Below, one piece after another: positions 20,970 to 30,550 of a stretch of 64,000 nucleotides of DNA. The stretch's first letter is position 1; each line of letters opens with the position of its first letter. A program made the translations under genes and the position numbers. Below the pieces are notes generated by a model. That model saw only the letters and a list, made by a program, of their open reading frames with translations, searched no databases and was not told where the DNA came from. Source of the DNA: Acidobacteriota bacterium (lineage in GTDB: Bacteria; Acidobacteriota; Terriglobia; Bryobacterales; Bryobacteraceae); contig JAPKZB010000093.1 of the NCBI GenBank assembly GCA_026393985.1, positions 162,315 to 226,314 of the forward strand, given 5' to 3'.

Positions 20970-21320
20970 CTAGGGTGCGGCGGCGGGTTCGATCTGGAGG
21001 CTACGGCGGAGGTACTCGATGCCTTCGACGGTGATGGTAAAGCGGCTTTTGTCGTCGGCAAGGACGAGGCGACGGTACTTGAGGTAGTCGCAGACAAAGG
21101 TCGCGCCTTCGCGCGGCAGCCTCAGGTTTTTTTCGAGGTCGATGATGGAGATCGCGTAGCCGATGAGGTTCCGCTTCTTACTGAGATAAAGCATGGACAG
21201 GATGCGGAGAATGAGCAGTTCGTCAGCTTGCAGTTCGGAGCGGACGAGGTCGAGGTCTAGAGTATTATCCGGCTCCGGGGAGGGCGCCGCGGCGGGGGGT
21301 TCGGGCAGCGTAGACGCCAT
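20970..21320 (-). CDS. Small helical protein, possible winged-helix
   Basis: A protein of about 116 residues that I do not recognise by name. After a Pro-rich, disordered N-terminus (MASTLPEPPAAAPSPEPD) it has a predicted helix (SELQADELLILRILSMLYLS), a second amphipathic segment and a beta-wing-like pair (YRRLVLADDKSRFTITVEGI). The layout fits a winged-helix fold, so a DNA-binding or structural role is possible. The ATG at 21320 was chosen over one 60 bp upstream because the longer form would lie across the promoter of the divergent aldolase gene. It ends about 35 bp before the YCF48-like gene. Confidence 0.6.
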   Translation of the reverse strand: MASTLPEPPAAAPSPEPDNTLDLDLVRSELQADELLILRILSMLYLSKKRNLIGYAISIIDLEKNLRLPREGATFVCDYLKYRRLVLADDKSRFTITVEGIEYLRRSLQIEPAAAP

Positions 21321-21337
21321 GAGGGTGTATCGGCGGT

Positions 21338-21367
21338 TTGCGGGGGCTCCTTTAGGTCCGCTATAGT
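21338..21367 (+). promoter_or_regulatory. Candidate sigma-70 promoter of the aldolase gene
   Basis: TTGCGG (21338-21343) and TATAGT (21362-21367) are separated by 18 bp, 35 bp ahead of the ATG of the HpcH/HpaI aldolase. An AAAGGAG ribosome site lies at 21386-21392. Only the -10 box is close to consensus. Confidence 0.4.
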
Positions 21368-21401
21368 GCAATAGGTTCATCTTATAAAGGAGCTACTACG
21401 T

Positions 21402-22235
21402 ATGTCTGACGCACCAGTTTCTGGCGCCCAATTTAAGCAGCAAATGCGCGACGGCCATCCCAAGATGGGTTTGTTTTTGAATTCGCACAGCCCGACCGTT
21501 GCCGAGCAACTTGCCCACACCGGTTATGACTGGCTGTTGGTGGACTCTCAGCATGGGCCGATGGGCTATGAGAAGCTTTCGGCGATGTTGTGCGCGATAG
21601 CGAGCGGCGGGGCCAAGTCGATGGTCCGCGTGGCGGGGGCGCATGACCGCGCCGGGATTCAGCAGGCGCTCGACTTGGGCGCCGATGGCATTTTGGTGCC
21701 GTATATCAACACGGCCGAGGAGGCGGCGCACGCCATCAGTTGCGCGAAATATCCGATGGCGGGGACGCGGTCGGTGTACTTTCCGCAGCGGAGCATGAAT
21801 AAGGCGGGATTACTGGGCTATGCGGGCAGCGCGAATGACAACGTGATTGTGGCGCTGCAGGTGGAGACGGCGGATTGTATTGAAAACATTGAAGCGATTG
21901 CGGCGCTGCCGGGCGTGGATATGCTGTTTTTGGGCCAGAACGACCTGTGCATGTCGATGGGGCTCTATGTGAAGTACGAGTTTCCCCACATGTACACGTC
22001 GCCGGAGCTACTGGAGGCGACCAACAAGCTGATTGCGACGGCGCAGAAGAATAGTGTGATTCTGGGAATCTTCCTGTTCGGGACGGCGCGGGTGGGCGAG
22101 TTCCTCGAGAAGGGGTTCCGCTTTTTCAGCGTCGGCAACGACCTGCACCACATTTTGACGCAGGCCGGGGCGCACATTGGCGCGCTCGAGGGGATTGCGA
22201 GCAACTGGAAGCGGCGGCCGACGGCGCTGCTGTAG
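21402..22235 (+). CDS. HpcH/HpaI-family class II aldolase
   Basis: A 277-residue member of the HpcH/HpaI family, metal-dependent aldolases that split or join 2-keto-3-hydroxy acids using pyruvate. Family landmarks are WLLVDSQHGPMGYEKL, with the catalytic His; GADGILVPYINTAEEA; the metal-binding Glu in VALQVETADCIENI; and the Asp in FLGQNDLCMSMG. The usual EH pair of the first motif is QH here, and the usual GPADL is GQNDL. A strong AAAGGAG ribosome site precedes the ATG. It stands alone, divergent from a small protein and convergent with rbfA. The substrate is not predictable; sugar-acid breakdown is likely. Confidence 0.9.
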   Translation: MSDAPVSGAQFKQQMRDGHPKMGLFLNSHSPTVAEQLAHTGYDWLLVDSQHGPMGYEKLSAMLCAIASGGAKSMVRVAGAHDRAGIQQALDLGADGILVPYINTAEEAAHAISCAKYPMAGTRSVYFPQRSMNKAGLLGYAGSANDNVIVALQVETADCIENIEAIAALPGVDMLFLGQNDLCMSMGLYVKYEFPHMYTSPELLEATNKLIATAQKNSVILGIFLFGTARVGEFLEKGFRFFSVGNDLHHILTQAGAHIGALEGIASNWKRRPTALL

Positions 22236-22257
22236 GGCCGGCAGGGGGCCGCGGGGG

Positions 22258-22617
22258 CTATTCGAGTTCCCGCGGCCGGCCGCGCTGGATGCGGCGGAGT
22301 AGGCTTTTTACCTTGGCAGGATCGACATCGGCGCCGGACTCGAACTGGAGGTCGGGGGTGCGCCGGAGTTGGAGGCGTTCAGCGACCTGGGTGCGCAGAA
22401 AGGCGCGGGCACCGTTGAGGGCACCGAGGACGATGGCCGGGTCGGCGCCGACGGGGATGGCGACCAGGACACGAGCTTTTTTGAGGTCCGGGGAGACGTG
22501 TACTTCGTTGACGAGGACGCCGTCGACGCGGGGGTCGGCGAGTTCGAAGCCGATCATTTCGGTGAGTTCGGTGCGGAGGGCTTCCGAGATCCTCTGGGCC
22601 CGAATTTGTGGTTCCAT
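22258..22617 (-). CDS. rbfA: Ribosome-binding factor A
   Basis: A 119-residue RbfA, which binds the 30S precursor and helps mature the 5' end of 16S rRNA. The KH-like fold is recognisable from RISEALRTELTEMIGFELAD, the strand VLVNEVHVSPDLKKARVLV and LQLRRTPDLQFESGAD. Length is typical. It is the last gene of the minus-strand cluster rimP-nusA-infB-DUF503-rbfA and starts 6 bp after the DUF503 gene, which fits co-transcription. Confidence 0.95.
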   Translation of the reverse strand: MEPQIRAQRISEALRTELTEMIGFELADPRVDGVLVNEVHVSPDLKKARVLVAIPVGADPAIVLGALNGARAFLRTQVAERLQLRRTPDLQFESGADVDPAKVKSLLRRIQRGRPRELE

Positions 22618-22623
22618 AGTGTT

Positions 22624-22911
22624 CTACTCCATCCACTCTACCCCGGTGCCGGTTAGCGTAGCGCCGAGGAGGGCGGCCGCTTCGTCTTCCGCCTTTTGGA
22701 GAAGCGCTTCGGCATAGGGACGGCTGGGGGCGACGGTGACAACGGCCACGAGACCCCGCGTGAGGGAGTCCTGGTGGCCGATTTCGGCGACGGCGACGTT
22801 GAAGCGACTGCGTAGACGGGCTTTGAGACTGCGAATGACGTTGCGCTTGTCTTTGATGGACTCGGCGTAGTCCAGGTGGAGTTCCAGATGGAGCACGCCG
22901 AGAGCGGCCAT
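22624..22911 (-). CDS. DUF503 (YlxP-like) family protein
   Basis: A 95-residue DUF503 protein. The pattern LHLELHLDYAESIKDKR-x-VIRSLKARLRSRFNVAVAEI is diagnostic for this family, which commonly sits between infB and rbfA, as it does here. It is 1 bp downstream of infB and 6 bp upstream of rbfA. A ferredoxin-like fold is known for the family; a role in ribosome or tRNA biology is suggested by gene order only. Confidence 0.93.
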   Translation of the reverse strand: MAALGVLHLELHLDYAESIKDKRNVIRSLKARLRSRFNVAVAEIGHQDSLTRGLVAVVTVAPSRPYAEALLQKAEDEAAALLGATLTGTGVEWME

Positions 22912-22912
22912 G

Positions 22913-25900
22913 CTAGTTCAGCGAATCTTGGATGACCCGCTCCATGAGGAAGGCTTCGATGATGTCGCCGACCTTGATATCGTTGGTGCCCGAGACGGAG
23001 ATACCGCATTCGTAGCCGCTGCGCACTTCGCTGGCGTCATCTTTGAACCGTTTGAGCTGACTAATCTTACCGGTGTGCACCGTTTGGCCTTCGCGGATGA
23101 TGCGCGCTTCGGAGTTACGGGTGATGGTTCCGTCGGTGACGTAGCAGCCGGCGACGTTGCCGACCTTGGTGATCCGGAAGATCTCGCGGACCTCCGCCTT
23201 GCCCTTGTAGATTTCCCGGTAGACGGGGGCGAGCAGGCCGAGCATCGCTTTTTTGATCTCGTCGGTGACTTCGTAGATGATCGAGTGGGACCGGACATCG
23301 ATGCGTTCGCGTTCGGCGACGGCGGCGGCGGTACGGTCAGGCTTGACGTTGAAGCCGATGATGATAGCGTTGGAGGCCGAGGCGAGGAGCACGTCGGCTT
23401 CCGAGATGGCACCCACGCCTTGGCGGAGTACGCGGACCCGGACTTTTTCGGTCGACAGCTTCTGGAGGGTCTCCGAGAGCACTTCCGCCGTACCGCCGAC
23501 ATCGGTCTTGATGATGATGTTGAGGTCTTTGGCGTCCGAGCCGGACTGCATCTGCAGGTTCAGGGCTTCGAGCGAGATGCGCTGTTTGGCCTTGGCCATG
23601 GCCGCGTCACGGGCTTTAGCTTCGCGGTAGACGACGATCTGTTTGGCTTTAGCGGTGTCGGTAACCACCTGGAAAGCATCGCCGACTTCGGGCAGGCTGT
23701 CGAGACCGATCACTTCGACCGGGGTGGACGGCTGGGCTTCGCGGATGGGCGCGCCCTGGTCGTCAAACATCGCACGGACCTTGCCGAAGACAGCGCCGCA
23801 CAGGAAGAAGTCGCCGACGCGGAGGATGCCGTTCTGGACGAGAACAGTGGCGACCGGGCCGCGGCCGCGATCGAGCTTGGCTTCGAGCACGTTGCCGATG
23901 GCGGGGCGGGTGGGGTTCGCCTTGAGATTCTTGATTTCAGCGACGAGAAGGACGTTTTCAAGCAGGAGATCGAGATTGGTCTTCTGCTTGGCTGAAACCG
24001 GGACGACGATCGTGTCGCCACCCCAGTCTTCGGCCTGGAGACCGTGTTCCATCAGCTGCCGCTTGATCGTTTCCGGGTTGGCGTCCGGCTTGTCGATCTT
24101 GTTCATGGCAACGATGATGGGTACGCCGGCGGCCTTGGCGTGGTCGATGGCTTCGATCGTCTGCGGCATGACCCCGTCGTCGGCGGCGACGACGAGGATG
24201 ACGACGTCGGTGACCTTGGCGCCGCGGGACCGCATGCGGGTGAAGGCTTCGTGGCCGGGGGTATCGATAAAGACGATCTTTTTGCCGTGGATTTCGACCT
24301 GGTAGGCGCCGATGTGCTGGGTAATGCCACCGGCTTCGCGGTCGGCCACGCGGGCCGAGCGGATGGCGTCGAGCAGCGAGGTTTTTCCGTGGTCGACGTG
24401 GCCCATGATGGTGACCACCGGGGCCCGGGTAATGAGGTCGGCCGGGTTTTCGGCCAGTTCGACTTCGAAGCTCTTCTCCTCTTCGTAGGAGACGTGGCTA
24501 GTACTGGCGCCGAACTCGCGGGCGACAGTTTCGGCCAGCTTGAGATCAAGCGTCTGGTTGATGGTGGCGAAGATCTTCTTTTCGACCAGCTTTTTGATGA
24601 CGAGGTTTGTTTTGATGCCGAGCTTGTCGGCCAGTTCCTTGACGGTGAGGCCTTCTGAGATCGTGATGTCTTTGTTGATGGCCGGGAGCGGGGTCTCCGA
24701 CTTCCGGGCGTACCGGGTCTTGAGCAGACCCTCCTGCGGCTCGATTTCGCGCTTTTCACGGGCGCGCTTGCCGGGTTCCCGCCGGCCTGCTTCCGTGGTG
24801 GGCGGGGGAACGGGCGGTTCAATGCGTCCGGGGGTGGTGGGATGCATCGGGCGGCCACGGCCCATCATGGGCGGGCCACCGGGCCGACCGCCGCTGGGTT
24901 GGCCGGGGCCGGCGGGCCGGGGCGACGGCCCACCGGGACGGCCGCCCTGATACAAGGGACGACCGGGAGCGGGAGCGCCAGGGCGGGCAGGCGGCGGCGG
25001 AACAGGACGAGGAGTGCCGGGGGCCGGGGGGGCTTGGCGGAGCTGATTCAGACGGTCGACCATGTCCGGCCGGGGCGGAACCACCGGGCGAGCCGAAGGC
25101 TGACCAACGAGCGGGCGCTGCGGATTGGAGGTCTGGGCCATGGGCCGGCTGGCGCCCGGAGCGGGACGCGGCGGCGGCGGTGCCGGCATGGCCGGAGCGC
25201 CGGGGCGGGCGGCGGTGGAAGCGGGGGGCACCGGGGGCCGCGGAGCGGAGGGCGCGGCCGGAGGCCGCGGGACCGCCGGGCTACCTAGAATGATAGCGGA
25301 CGGAGGCTGCTGGTGCGGCGGCATGGGGGGGCGAGGCGCACCGGGGGCTGGAGCCGATGGCGATGGAGCGCTGGGACCGGGCATGGCTTGCCGCGGACCC
25401 GAGGCAGCCGGCGCGGGCCGGGCGGGCGGCACGCTCGGCCGGGCCGGACCAAGCGGCGGCACAATGGCCGAGGGACGCTGCGGAGCCGGAGCGGCGGGGG
25501 CCGCCGAAACCGGGGCCGCCGAAACCGGGGACGAAGTGACCGGGGCTGGAGGCGCGAGGGCCGCAGCGGTGGGCGCCGGAGTTGCGGGCGGTGCAGCCGG
25601 GGTGCTAGCAATGGGCGGAACCAGCGGACCACCCGAGGCCAGTGGGGGGCGCAGCGGGAACATCGGCCGGGCCGGAGGCGGCGGAATCGGAGCCGGGGTT
25701 TCCGGGGCGGGAACCGCCGCACGGACCATTGGCGGCGGGGCCAAGGGTACAGCCATCGCCCGCGTGGCCGCTACTGGTGGCGAAGGAGGCGGCGCAACCG
25801 ATGGGGTTACCACCGGAGGCGCGGGGGGAGGTCCGGGAGGCGCGACGGCCTTCGGCACAACGACGGCTGGGGGCTCAGCGGTAGGCGCCTGGGGCGTTTC

Positions 25901-26101
25901 CGCAGCCGGCGAAAAATCGGGTTCCTGGCCGGAAGCATCGAGGCTGGCGAGCCGGCGCCGCAACGCCACCGCAACATCCTCGTCAACAGAGCTGGAATGC
26001 GTTTTCTTTTCTTCTACGCCATACTCCGCGAGCATATCGAGGATGACGTTAGGTTTTACCTCAAGCTCACGGGCCAGCTCGTTGATACGAATCTTACTCA
26101 T
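22913..26101 (-). CDS. infB: Translation initiation factor IF-2
   Basis: A 1062-residue IF-2 GTPase that places initiator tRNA on the 30S subunit. Residues 1-55 form an IF2_N subdomain ([19 protein letters not shown]). A very long low-complexity region rich in Pro, Ala, Gly and Arg covers about residues 55-460, then a second IF2_N-like helical domain ([20 protein letters not shown]). The G domain starts near residue 563 with [34 protein letters not shown] and VSAKQK. Domains III and IV follow in standard form. The disordered linker is the unusual part. It lies 161 bp downstream of nusA, without the usual ylxR gene between. Confidence 0.97.
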   Translation of the reverse strand: MSKIRINELARELEVKPNVILDMLAEYGVEEKKTHSSSVDEDVAVALRRRLASLDASGQEPDFSPAAETPQAPTAEPPAVVVPKAVAPPGPPPAPPVVTPSVAPPPSPPVAATRAMAVPLAPPPMVRAAVPAPETPAPIPPPPARPMFPLRPPLASGGPLVPPIASTPAAPPATPAPTAAALAPPAPVTSSPVSAAPVSAAPAAPAPQRPSAIVPPLGPARPSVPPARPAPAASGPRQAMPGPSAPSPSAPAPGAPRPPMPPHQQPPSAIILGSPAVPRPPAAPSAPRPPVPPASTAARPGAPAMPAPPPPRPAPGASRPMAQTSNPQRPLVGQPSARPVVPPRPDMVDRLNQLRQAPPAPGTPRPVPPPPARPGAPAPGRPLYQGGRPGGPSPRPAGPGQPSGGRPGGPPMMGRGRPMHPTTPGRIEPPVPPPTTEAGRREPGKRAREKREIEPQEGLLKTRYARKSETPLPAINKDITISEGLTVKELADKLGIKTNLVIKKLVEKKIFATINQTLDLKLAETVAREFGASTSHVSYEEEKSFEVELAENPADLITRAPVVTIMGHVDHGKTSLLDAIRSARVADREAGGITQHIGAYQVEIHGKKIVFIDTPGHEAFTRMRSRGAKVTDVVILVVAADDGVMPQTIEAIDHAKAAGVPIIVAMNKIDKPDANPETIKRQLMEHGLQAEDWGGDTIVVPVSAKQKTNLDLLLENVLLVAEIKNLKANPTRPAIGNVLEAKLDRGRGPVATVLVQNGILRVGDFFLCGAVFGKVRAMFDDQGAPIREAQPSTPVEVIGLDSLPEVGDAFQVVTDTAKAKQIVVYREAKARDAAMAKAKQRISLEALNLQMQSGSDAKDLNIIIKTDVGGTAEVLSETLQKLSTEKVRVRVLRQGVGAISEADVLLASASNAIIIGFNVKPDRTAAAVAERERIDVRSHSIIYEVTDEIKKAMLGLLAPVYREIYKGKAEVREIFRITKVGNVAGCYVTDGTITRNSEARIIREGQTVHTGKISQLKRFKDDASEVRSGYECGISVSGTNDIKVGDIIEAFLMERVIQDSLN

Positions 26102-26262
26102 AGAAAATCAAATAGGGGGAAGCGTGTCGGTTTTCAGCTACATAGCGACACTGCTCCTGAAATCATAATTAGATTTGCCCCAGTCGCCATGATAGCAGAT
26201 TCAGCAGCGAGTACCCTGTACATCGTGTGAGCGGGCGGCGGCAACCGGGGCAGTGCACTGTT
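26102..26262. other. nusA-infB spacer lacking ylxR
   Basis: In many bacteria a DUF448 gene (ylxR), and sometimes a small L7Ae-like gene, sits here. The 161-bp gap contains no convincing frame. It may hold an infB promoter or leader. I see no strong terminator. Confidence 0.5.
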
Positions 26263-27594
26263 TTAGCCTTCGACGGAGTCTTCCGCCGTAGGCGTTTCGC
26301 CGGGAGTTCTCGACTCCGCCGCCGCCTCGTATGGGGTTCCGTAGTAGGCGTTGACGGCTTCGCCGATCTTCTCCATATTTTCACTGCCGACACCGGGGAC
26401 GGCAATAATCTGCTCGGGCGTCATGGAGCCAAGCTTTTCGACCGTATTGACGCCGCCGGCGAGCAGCTGCTCGGCCACGGCTTCGGGCAGGCCGTAGTCG
26501 ATGAGCACGGACACGGGCGCGCCGGAGTTGGTGAGGGAAGCCATTTGCAGCTCTACTTCCTGGCGCTTCTCCTCTTCACTCTTGATGTCAATCTTCCAGC
26601 CGATCAGCTTGGCCGCCAACCGGACGTTCTGGCCCTTCTTGCCGATGGCAAGCGAGAGTTGGCTATCGTCGACGATGACTTCCATGTGCTTGCTGCCGAG
26701 GTCGAGGATGGCCACGCGGCTGATTTTGGCCGGGCTGAGCGCGTGGGTGGCGAAGGCCACGGGATCTTCCGAGTGCTCAATGATATCGATTTTTTCGCCG
26801 CGCAGCTCCCGGATGATGCTCTGCACGCGCATCCCTTTCATACCCACGCAGGCGCCGACGGAGTCCACATCGCGATCGCGCGAGGCGACGGCGATCTTGG
26901 TCCGTTCGCCGGCTTCCCGGGCGCAGGCTTTGATGACCACCGTGTTGTCGTAGATTTCCGGAACTTCCTGTTCAAAGAGCCGCTTGACGAACTCACAATC
27001 GGCGCGGGAGAGAATGACGCCTGAGTTCTTGCCGCTCCGCTCCACGCTCTTGATCACGCAGCGGACGCGGTCGCTGACGTTGAACGATTCGAGGCGCGAC
27101 TGCTCTTTTTTGGGCATCCGGGCTTCGGTTTTGCCGAGATCGCAGATCATGTCCTGGCCTTCGATGCGCTTGACCGTACAGGTAGCCAGTTCGCCCACGC
27201 GATTGTGGAATTCGCTGAAAATGGTATCGCGCTCAGCTTCGCGCACCTTCTGCATGATGACCTGCTTGGCCGTCTGCGCCGAGATGCGGCCGAGAGCTTC
27301 GGTGCGGAGCTTGGTGCGCACTTCCCCGCCCACGACAGCGCGCGGGTCCTGCAGGAGGGCATCATTGAGGCTGATCTCCCGCAGCTTGTCGGTTACCTCC
27401 TCGACGATTTTTTTGACCCCGTGGATCAGAATCATCCCGGTCTTTTCGTCCATTTCGGCGACCAGTTCCTCATTGGTCTTGAACTGCTTACGCGCGGCGA
27501 CCAGAATGGCGTCTTTGACAGCGTCAATGATGACCTGCGGATCGATGCCCTTTTCCTTGCTGAGCATCTCAATGGATTGATAAATCGTACCCAA
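26263..27594 (-). CDS. nusA: Transcription termination/antitermination protein NusA
   Basis: A 443-residue NusA that binds RNA polymerase and nascent RNA at pauses. The N-terminal polymerase-binding domain (residues 1-125), S1 domain (GELATCTVKRIEGQDMICDL) and two KH domains (GACVGMKGMRVQSIIRELRG; SLAIGKKGQNVRLAAKLIGW) are in order. A short C-terminal helix-hairpin-helix region (MTPEQIIAVPGVG) is followed by an acidic tail. The start is a TTG at 27594 with a good GGAAGG ribosome site about 8 bp upstream. It begins 13 bp after the end of rimP. Confidence 0.96.
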   Translation of the reverse strand: MGTIYQSIEMLSKEKGIDPQVIIDAVKDAILVAARKQFKTNEELVAEMDEKTGMILIHGVKKIVEEVTDKLREISLNDALLQDPRAVVGGEVRTKLRTEALGRISAQTAKQVIMQKVREAERDTIFSEFHNRVGELATCTVKRIEGQDMICDLGKTEARMPKKEQSRLESFNVSDRVRCVIKSVERSGKNSGVILSRADCEFVKRLFEQEVPEIYDNTVVIKACAREAGERTKIAVASRDRDVDSVGACVGMKGMRVQSIIRELRGEKIDIIEHSEDPVAFATHALSPAKISRVAILDLGSKHMEVIVDDSQLSLAIGKKGQNVRLAAKLIGWKIDIKSEEEKRQEVELQMASLTNSGAPVSVLIDYGLPEAVAEQLLAGGVNTVEKLGSMTPEQIIAVPGVGSENMEKIGEAVNAYYGTPYEAAAESRTPGETPTAEDSVEG

Positions 27595-27607
27595 GGTGTT
27601 GTCCTTC

Positions 27608-28087
27608 CTACCACTCGAACTTCAGATTAGCCTTGCTAATCAGATCAAACGGAATCGCCACCGGCTTAGCCGGAGTTTCCAGCGTGACAATGCCGTCAAC
27701 AAAGGATGTCAGCACACCCTCATACCGTTTCGTGCCGTCGACCGGTTCCCGCAGGCTGATCTTGACCTTTTGGCCGGTGAAGCGGCTGTAGTCGCGCGGG
27801 CGGACGAGCTTCCGCTCGACACCCGGCGAACTGACCTCCAGATGGTAGCCCGCCGCGCCGGGAATGATATCGCCGGCGTCGAGTTCGGCGCCCAACTCGC
27901 GGGAGAGCAACTCGCAATCGGCGTGCGAGACGCCCCCGTCTTTGTTAACGGAAACCCGGTCGATATACACCCGCAGCAGGCGGGCCGCACCTCCGCCGAG
28001 CAGCTCGACCTCGACAATCTCGAGACCGGCCGCGCGGGCGATGCGATCGGCAATTTCGTATATCTGATCCACCAGAGGCTGTTTCAT
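27608..28087 (-). CDS. rimP: Ribosome maturation factor RimP
   Basis: A 159-residue RimP needed for 30S assembly. The N-terminal alpha-beta domain (AAGLEIVEVELLGGG, RVYIDRV) and the diagnostic LEVSSPGVERKLVRPRDY are present, followed by the C-terminal SH3-like domain. The ATG at 28087 was chosen over an upstream in-frame start because the extra residues are encoded inside a terminator hairpin. It is the first gene of the rimP-nusA-infB cluster. Confidence 0.94.
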   Translation of the reverse strand: MKQPLVDQIYEIADRIARAAGLEIVEVELLGGGAARLLRVYIDRVSVNKDGGVSHADCELLSRELGAELDAGDIIPGAAGYHLEVSSPGVERKLVRPRDYSRFTGQKVKISLREPVDGTKRYEGVLTSFVDGIVTLETPAKPVAIPFDLISKANLKFEW

Positions 28088-28096
28088 GGCAACCAA

Positions 28097-28121
28097 TAAA
28101 AAAGTGGGCTTTCGCCCACTT
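28097..28121 (-). terminator. Rho-independent terminator of the two-component operon
   Basis: On the minus strand AAGTGGGC-GAAA-GCCCACTT forms a perfect 8-bp stem with a stable GAAA tetraloop. It is followed by a run of six T. It lies between the end of the response regulator and the start of rimP, so rimP probably has its own promoter or depends on read-through. Confidence 0.88.
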
Positions 28122-28163
28122 CTCGTCATTCGTCGACATTTTCATTGTACACCCGCCGGGCGG

Positions 28164-28850
28164 CTAAACGGAGAACCGGTAGCCGACACCCCGTACGGTG
28201 AAGATATGGCGGGGGTTCTGCGGGTTGTCTTCGAGCTTCTGCCGCAGCCAGGCGACGTGGACGTCTATTGTCCGCGAAGATACCGCCGTCTGATACTCCC
28301 AGACGTTCTCGAGCAGCTCTTCGCGAGGCACCACCTTACCTCGCCGCTCAATCAGATACTGCAACAGCTGCAGCTCCTTGCCGGCGAGATTAACCGGCTT
28401 GCCGGCTTTAGTGACGTCGCCCTTTTCAAAGTCCACCTCGACGTCGCCGAAGCGGAAGCGGCGGACCGGCGGCAGACGCTCCTGCTTCACGCGGCGCAGC
28501 AGGGCTTCGACGCGGGCGACGAGTTCGGCCGGGTGGAACGGTTTGGTCAGGTAGTCGTCGGCGCCCAGCTTGAGCCCGACGACGCGGTCGACCACCTGCG
28601 TCTTGGCCGTGAGCATGAGCACGGCAACGTTGCGGCCCTGCTGGCGAAGCTCCCGGCAGATTTCGAAACCGTTCTTGCCGGGTAGCATGACATCGAGCAC
28701 GAGGAGATCGAACTTGCCTTCGAGCGCCCGCTTGAGACCCGAGGGTCCATCGGTAGCCGACTCGACTTCGAAGCCTTCGGCCGCCAACAGGTCGGTGACT
28801 GTGAGCACCAACCCGGGTTCGTCTTCAATGAGCAGGATGCGGGAACTCAT
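28164..28850 (-). CDS. OmpR/PhoB-family response regulator
   Basis: A 228-residue two-component regulator. The receiver domain has the acidic pocket (LIEDEPG), the phosphorylated Asp in LLVLDVMLPGKNGFEI near residue 52, and the switch Lys in YLTKPFHPAEL. The C-terminal winged-helix (residues about 130-228) has REELLENVWEYQ and the recognition helix SSRTIDVHVAWLRQKLED, ending VRGVGYRFSV. It overlaps the 3' end of the cognate kinase by 26 bp and is followed by a strong terminator. The target genes are unknown. Confidence 0.95.
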   Translation of the reverse strand: MSSRILLIEDEPGLVLTVTDLLAAEGFEVESATDGPSGLKRALEGKFDLLVLDVMLPGKNGFEICRELRQQGRNVAVLMLTAKTQVVDRVVGLKLGADDYLTKPFHPAELVARVEALLRRVKQERLPPVRRFRFGDVEVDFEKGDVTKAGKPVNLAGKELQLLQYLIERRGKVVPREELLENVWEYQTAVSSRTIDVHVAWLRQKLEDNPQNPRHIFTVRGVGYRFSV

Positions 28851-30510
28851 TTTGGCCTCCGTCCGGCGCCGCTGGCAACAGAATCCGGAACTCCGTTCCT
28901 TTGCCCGGGTCGCTCTTTACTGTAACCGTTCCGCCGTGGGCTTCGACGATGCCTTTAACGAGGTTCAGCCCGAGACCGGTGCCGTGCACCTGATCTTCCA
29001 CCGCGCGGCGGCCGCGAAAGAAGGCGTCGAAAACGTGAGCCTGTTCGTCGGCCGGGATGCCGGCGCCGCGGTCCGCCACGCGGATGGCCACCCCACCGCC
29101 CGCGGCCGGGGCGGCAAACAGCGCCACCCATTGGCCTTCCGCCCCGTACTTGGTGGCGTTGGCGAGCAGGTTGTTGACGGCCCGTTCGAGCGCGAGCGGA
29201 TCGCCGGAGACGGCCGGCAAACCAGAGGCGATCTCCACGACGAACTCGCAGCCGGCCTCGCGAATCAACGTTTCGTTGGCCGCGGCGCAGGATGCCAGCA
29301 GGGGCGCCAGGGCGATGCGCTCCCGCGCCGCATGCAACGTGCGGCCCGCACGGGCGCTGGCGTACTGCATTACCTGTTCCACCAACGCCGTCAGCTTTTC
29401 GCTCTCGTGCTGAATCAGCCCCCCGTAGCGCTCCACCTGCGCGGGGTTGGTAGCCATCTTGCCCCTGAGGTTGTAGGCGGCGGTGCGGATCACGGTGAGC
29501 GGCGTGCGGAGCTCATGGGAGACCCCGGCCACAAAGTCGATCTGCATTTCGGCCAGGCGCCGGGATTGGCGGCTGGTGCGGAGCACAATGCCGACGGCGG
29601 CCAGCAGCAGGGCGAGAATGCCGCCCGTCACGGCCAGATTGCGCCAGCGGGTCCGGGCGACGACCCCTTCGAGCGAACCGGCTTCGTTGCGGACGGCCAG
29701 CGTCCAGCGCCCTTCGTTGACATTCGGCGGGGGGCGCCGTCCGGGAGGGCCGCCGCCCCGCCGAAAAATGGTTTCAAACAGCGGCTGAAACAGGGCCACT
29801 TCGGCATCGGGCTGGCCGATGGCTTTGCCGGCGATGAAGCGGGCCGGGTCGTTGCGGACCGAGACGCTGTAGAGATACTCCGCCGCGGCTGGTTCGCCCA
29901 GATGACGGGCCAGGAGTTCGGGCACCAGAACGGTGGCCAAGTAAGGGCCGTCGAGATCGACCAGGACCCACTCCAGTTCCCGCAGGCCCGGGCCGGGTCC
30001 AGCCCAGGGGCCGGGAATGCGCGGGAACCGGGGCAGTTCGATCAGGGTTTGATCGTTCCGTATGCCGAGACCCCAGCGGCCGCGCTCCCCGGCCAGGCGG
30101 GCCAGCATTTGCCGCCGCACTCCTTCCCAGGCGAGGGGCCACGGAGTGGGCTCTGCGGTCATCGTCTCCGGGGCCAGGCGGAGAAGTTGGAGGTCGCCAT
30201 GGGCGGGGCGGGCGATGTAGGCGGCCCGCAACATGCCGGGGTGGTGTCCGCTCTCCCGCCAGGCGTTGAGCCGGGCCAGGTAATCGGCGTCATCCCCCCG
30301 CGCGAGGGCCCGGCACAGCAGGGAGATCTCGTCGTTGAACTCCTGACTGAGACGATTCAGGCCGGATTGCAGCGTGGTTTCGAGACGCTGCTTTTCGGCC
30401 ACGCTGACTTCGCCAATCCAGCGATACTGCAGGGCGCCCAAAATGCCGCACAGAAGCACAAGAGATCCAATCTCGAGCCAGCCCCGCCACCGCTGTCTGT
30501 TATTGCGCAT
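28825..30510 (-). CDS. Membrane sensor histidine kinase
   Basis: A 561-residue sensor kinase paired with the regulator that overlaps its end. One membrane helix near residues 12-28 (IGSLVLLCGILGALQY) and another near 290 (GGILALLLAAVGIVL) enclose a periplasmic sensor of about 260 residues with no recognised ligand domain. The HisKA H-box is FVAGVSHELRTPLTVIRTA near residue 330, and the ATPase domain has NNLLANATKYG, DRGAGIPADEQ and GTGLGLNLVKGIVEAHGG. The start at 30510 places the first helix correctly. The sensor contains a Gly/Pro/Arg-rich loop (GGGPPGRRPPP). The stimulus is unknown. Confidence 0.93.
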   Translation of the reverse strand: MRNNRQRWRGWLEIGSLVLLCGILGALQYRWIGEVSVAEKQRLETTLQSGLNRLSQEFNDEISLLCRALARGDDADYLARLNAWRESGHHPGMLRAAYIARPAHGDLQLLRLAPETMTAEPTPWPLAWEGVRRQMLARLAGERGRWGLGIRNDQTLIELPRFPRIPGPWAGPGPGLRELEWVLVDLDGPYLATVLVPELLARHLGEPAAAEYLYSVSVRNDPARFIAGKAIGQPDAEVALFQPLFETIFRRGGGPPGRRPPPNVNEGRWTLAVRNEAGSLEGVVARTRWRNLAVTGGILALLLAAVGIVLRTSRQSRRLAEMQIDFVAGVSHELRTPLTVIRTAAYNLRGKMATNPAQVERYGGLIQHESEKLTALVEQVMQYASARAGRTLHAARERIALAPLLASCAAANETLIREAGCEFVVEIASGLPAVSGDPLALERAVNNLLANATKYGAEGQWVALFAAPAAGGGVAIRVADRGAGIPADEQAHVFDAFFRGRRAVEDQVHGTGLGLNLVKGIVEAHGGTVTVKSDPGKGTEFRILLPAAPDGGQNEFPHPAH

Positions 30511-30550
30511 CGTCTCCTTCACGGTAACCCCGGTTTCCGGCCAGCCGGTG

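Noticed and set aside
24950..25850. Dense short repeats, considered as a CRISPR or minisatellite.
   Set aside because: They encode the Pro/Ala/Gly/Arg linker of IF-2; unit length and sequence vary and there are no regular spacers.
26169..26405. A 78-codon minus-strand frame between nusA and infB, considered as ylxR because of its position.
   Set aside because: It overlaps the nusA end in another frame and lacks the DUF448 motif (GRGAYVC-like wording).
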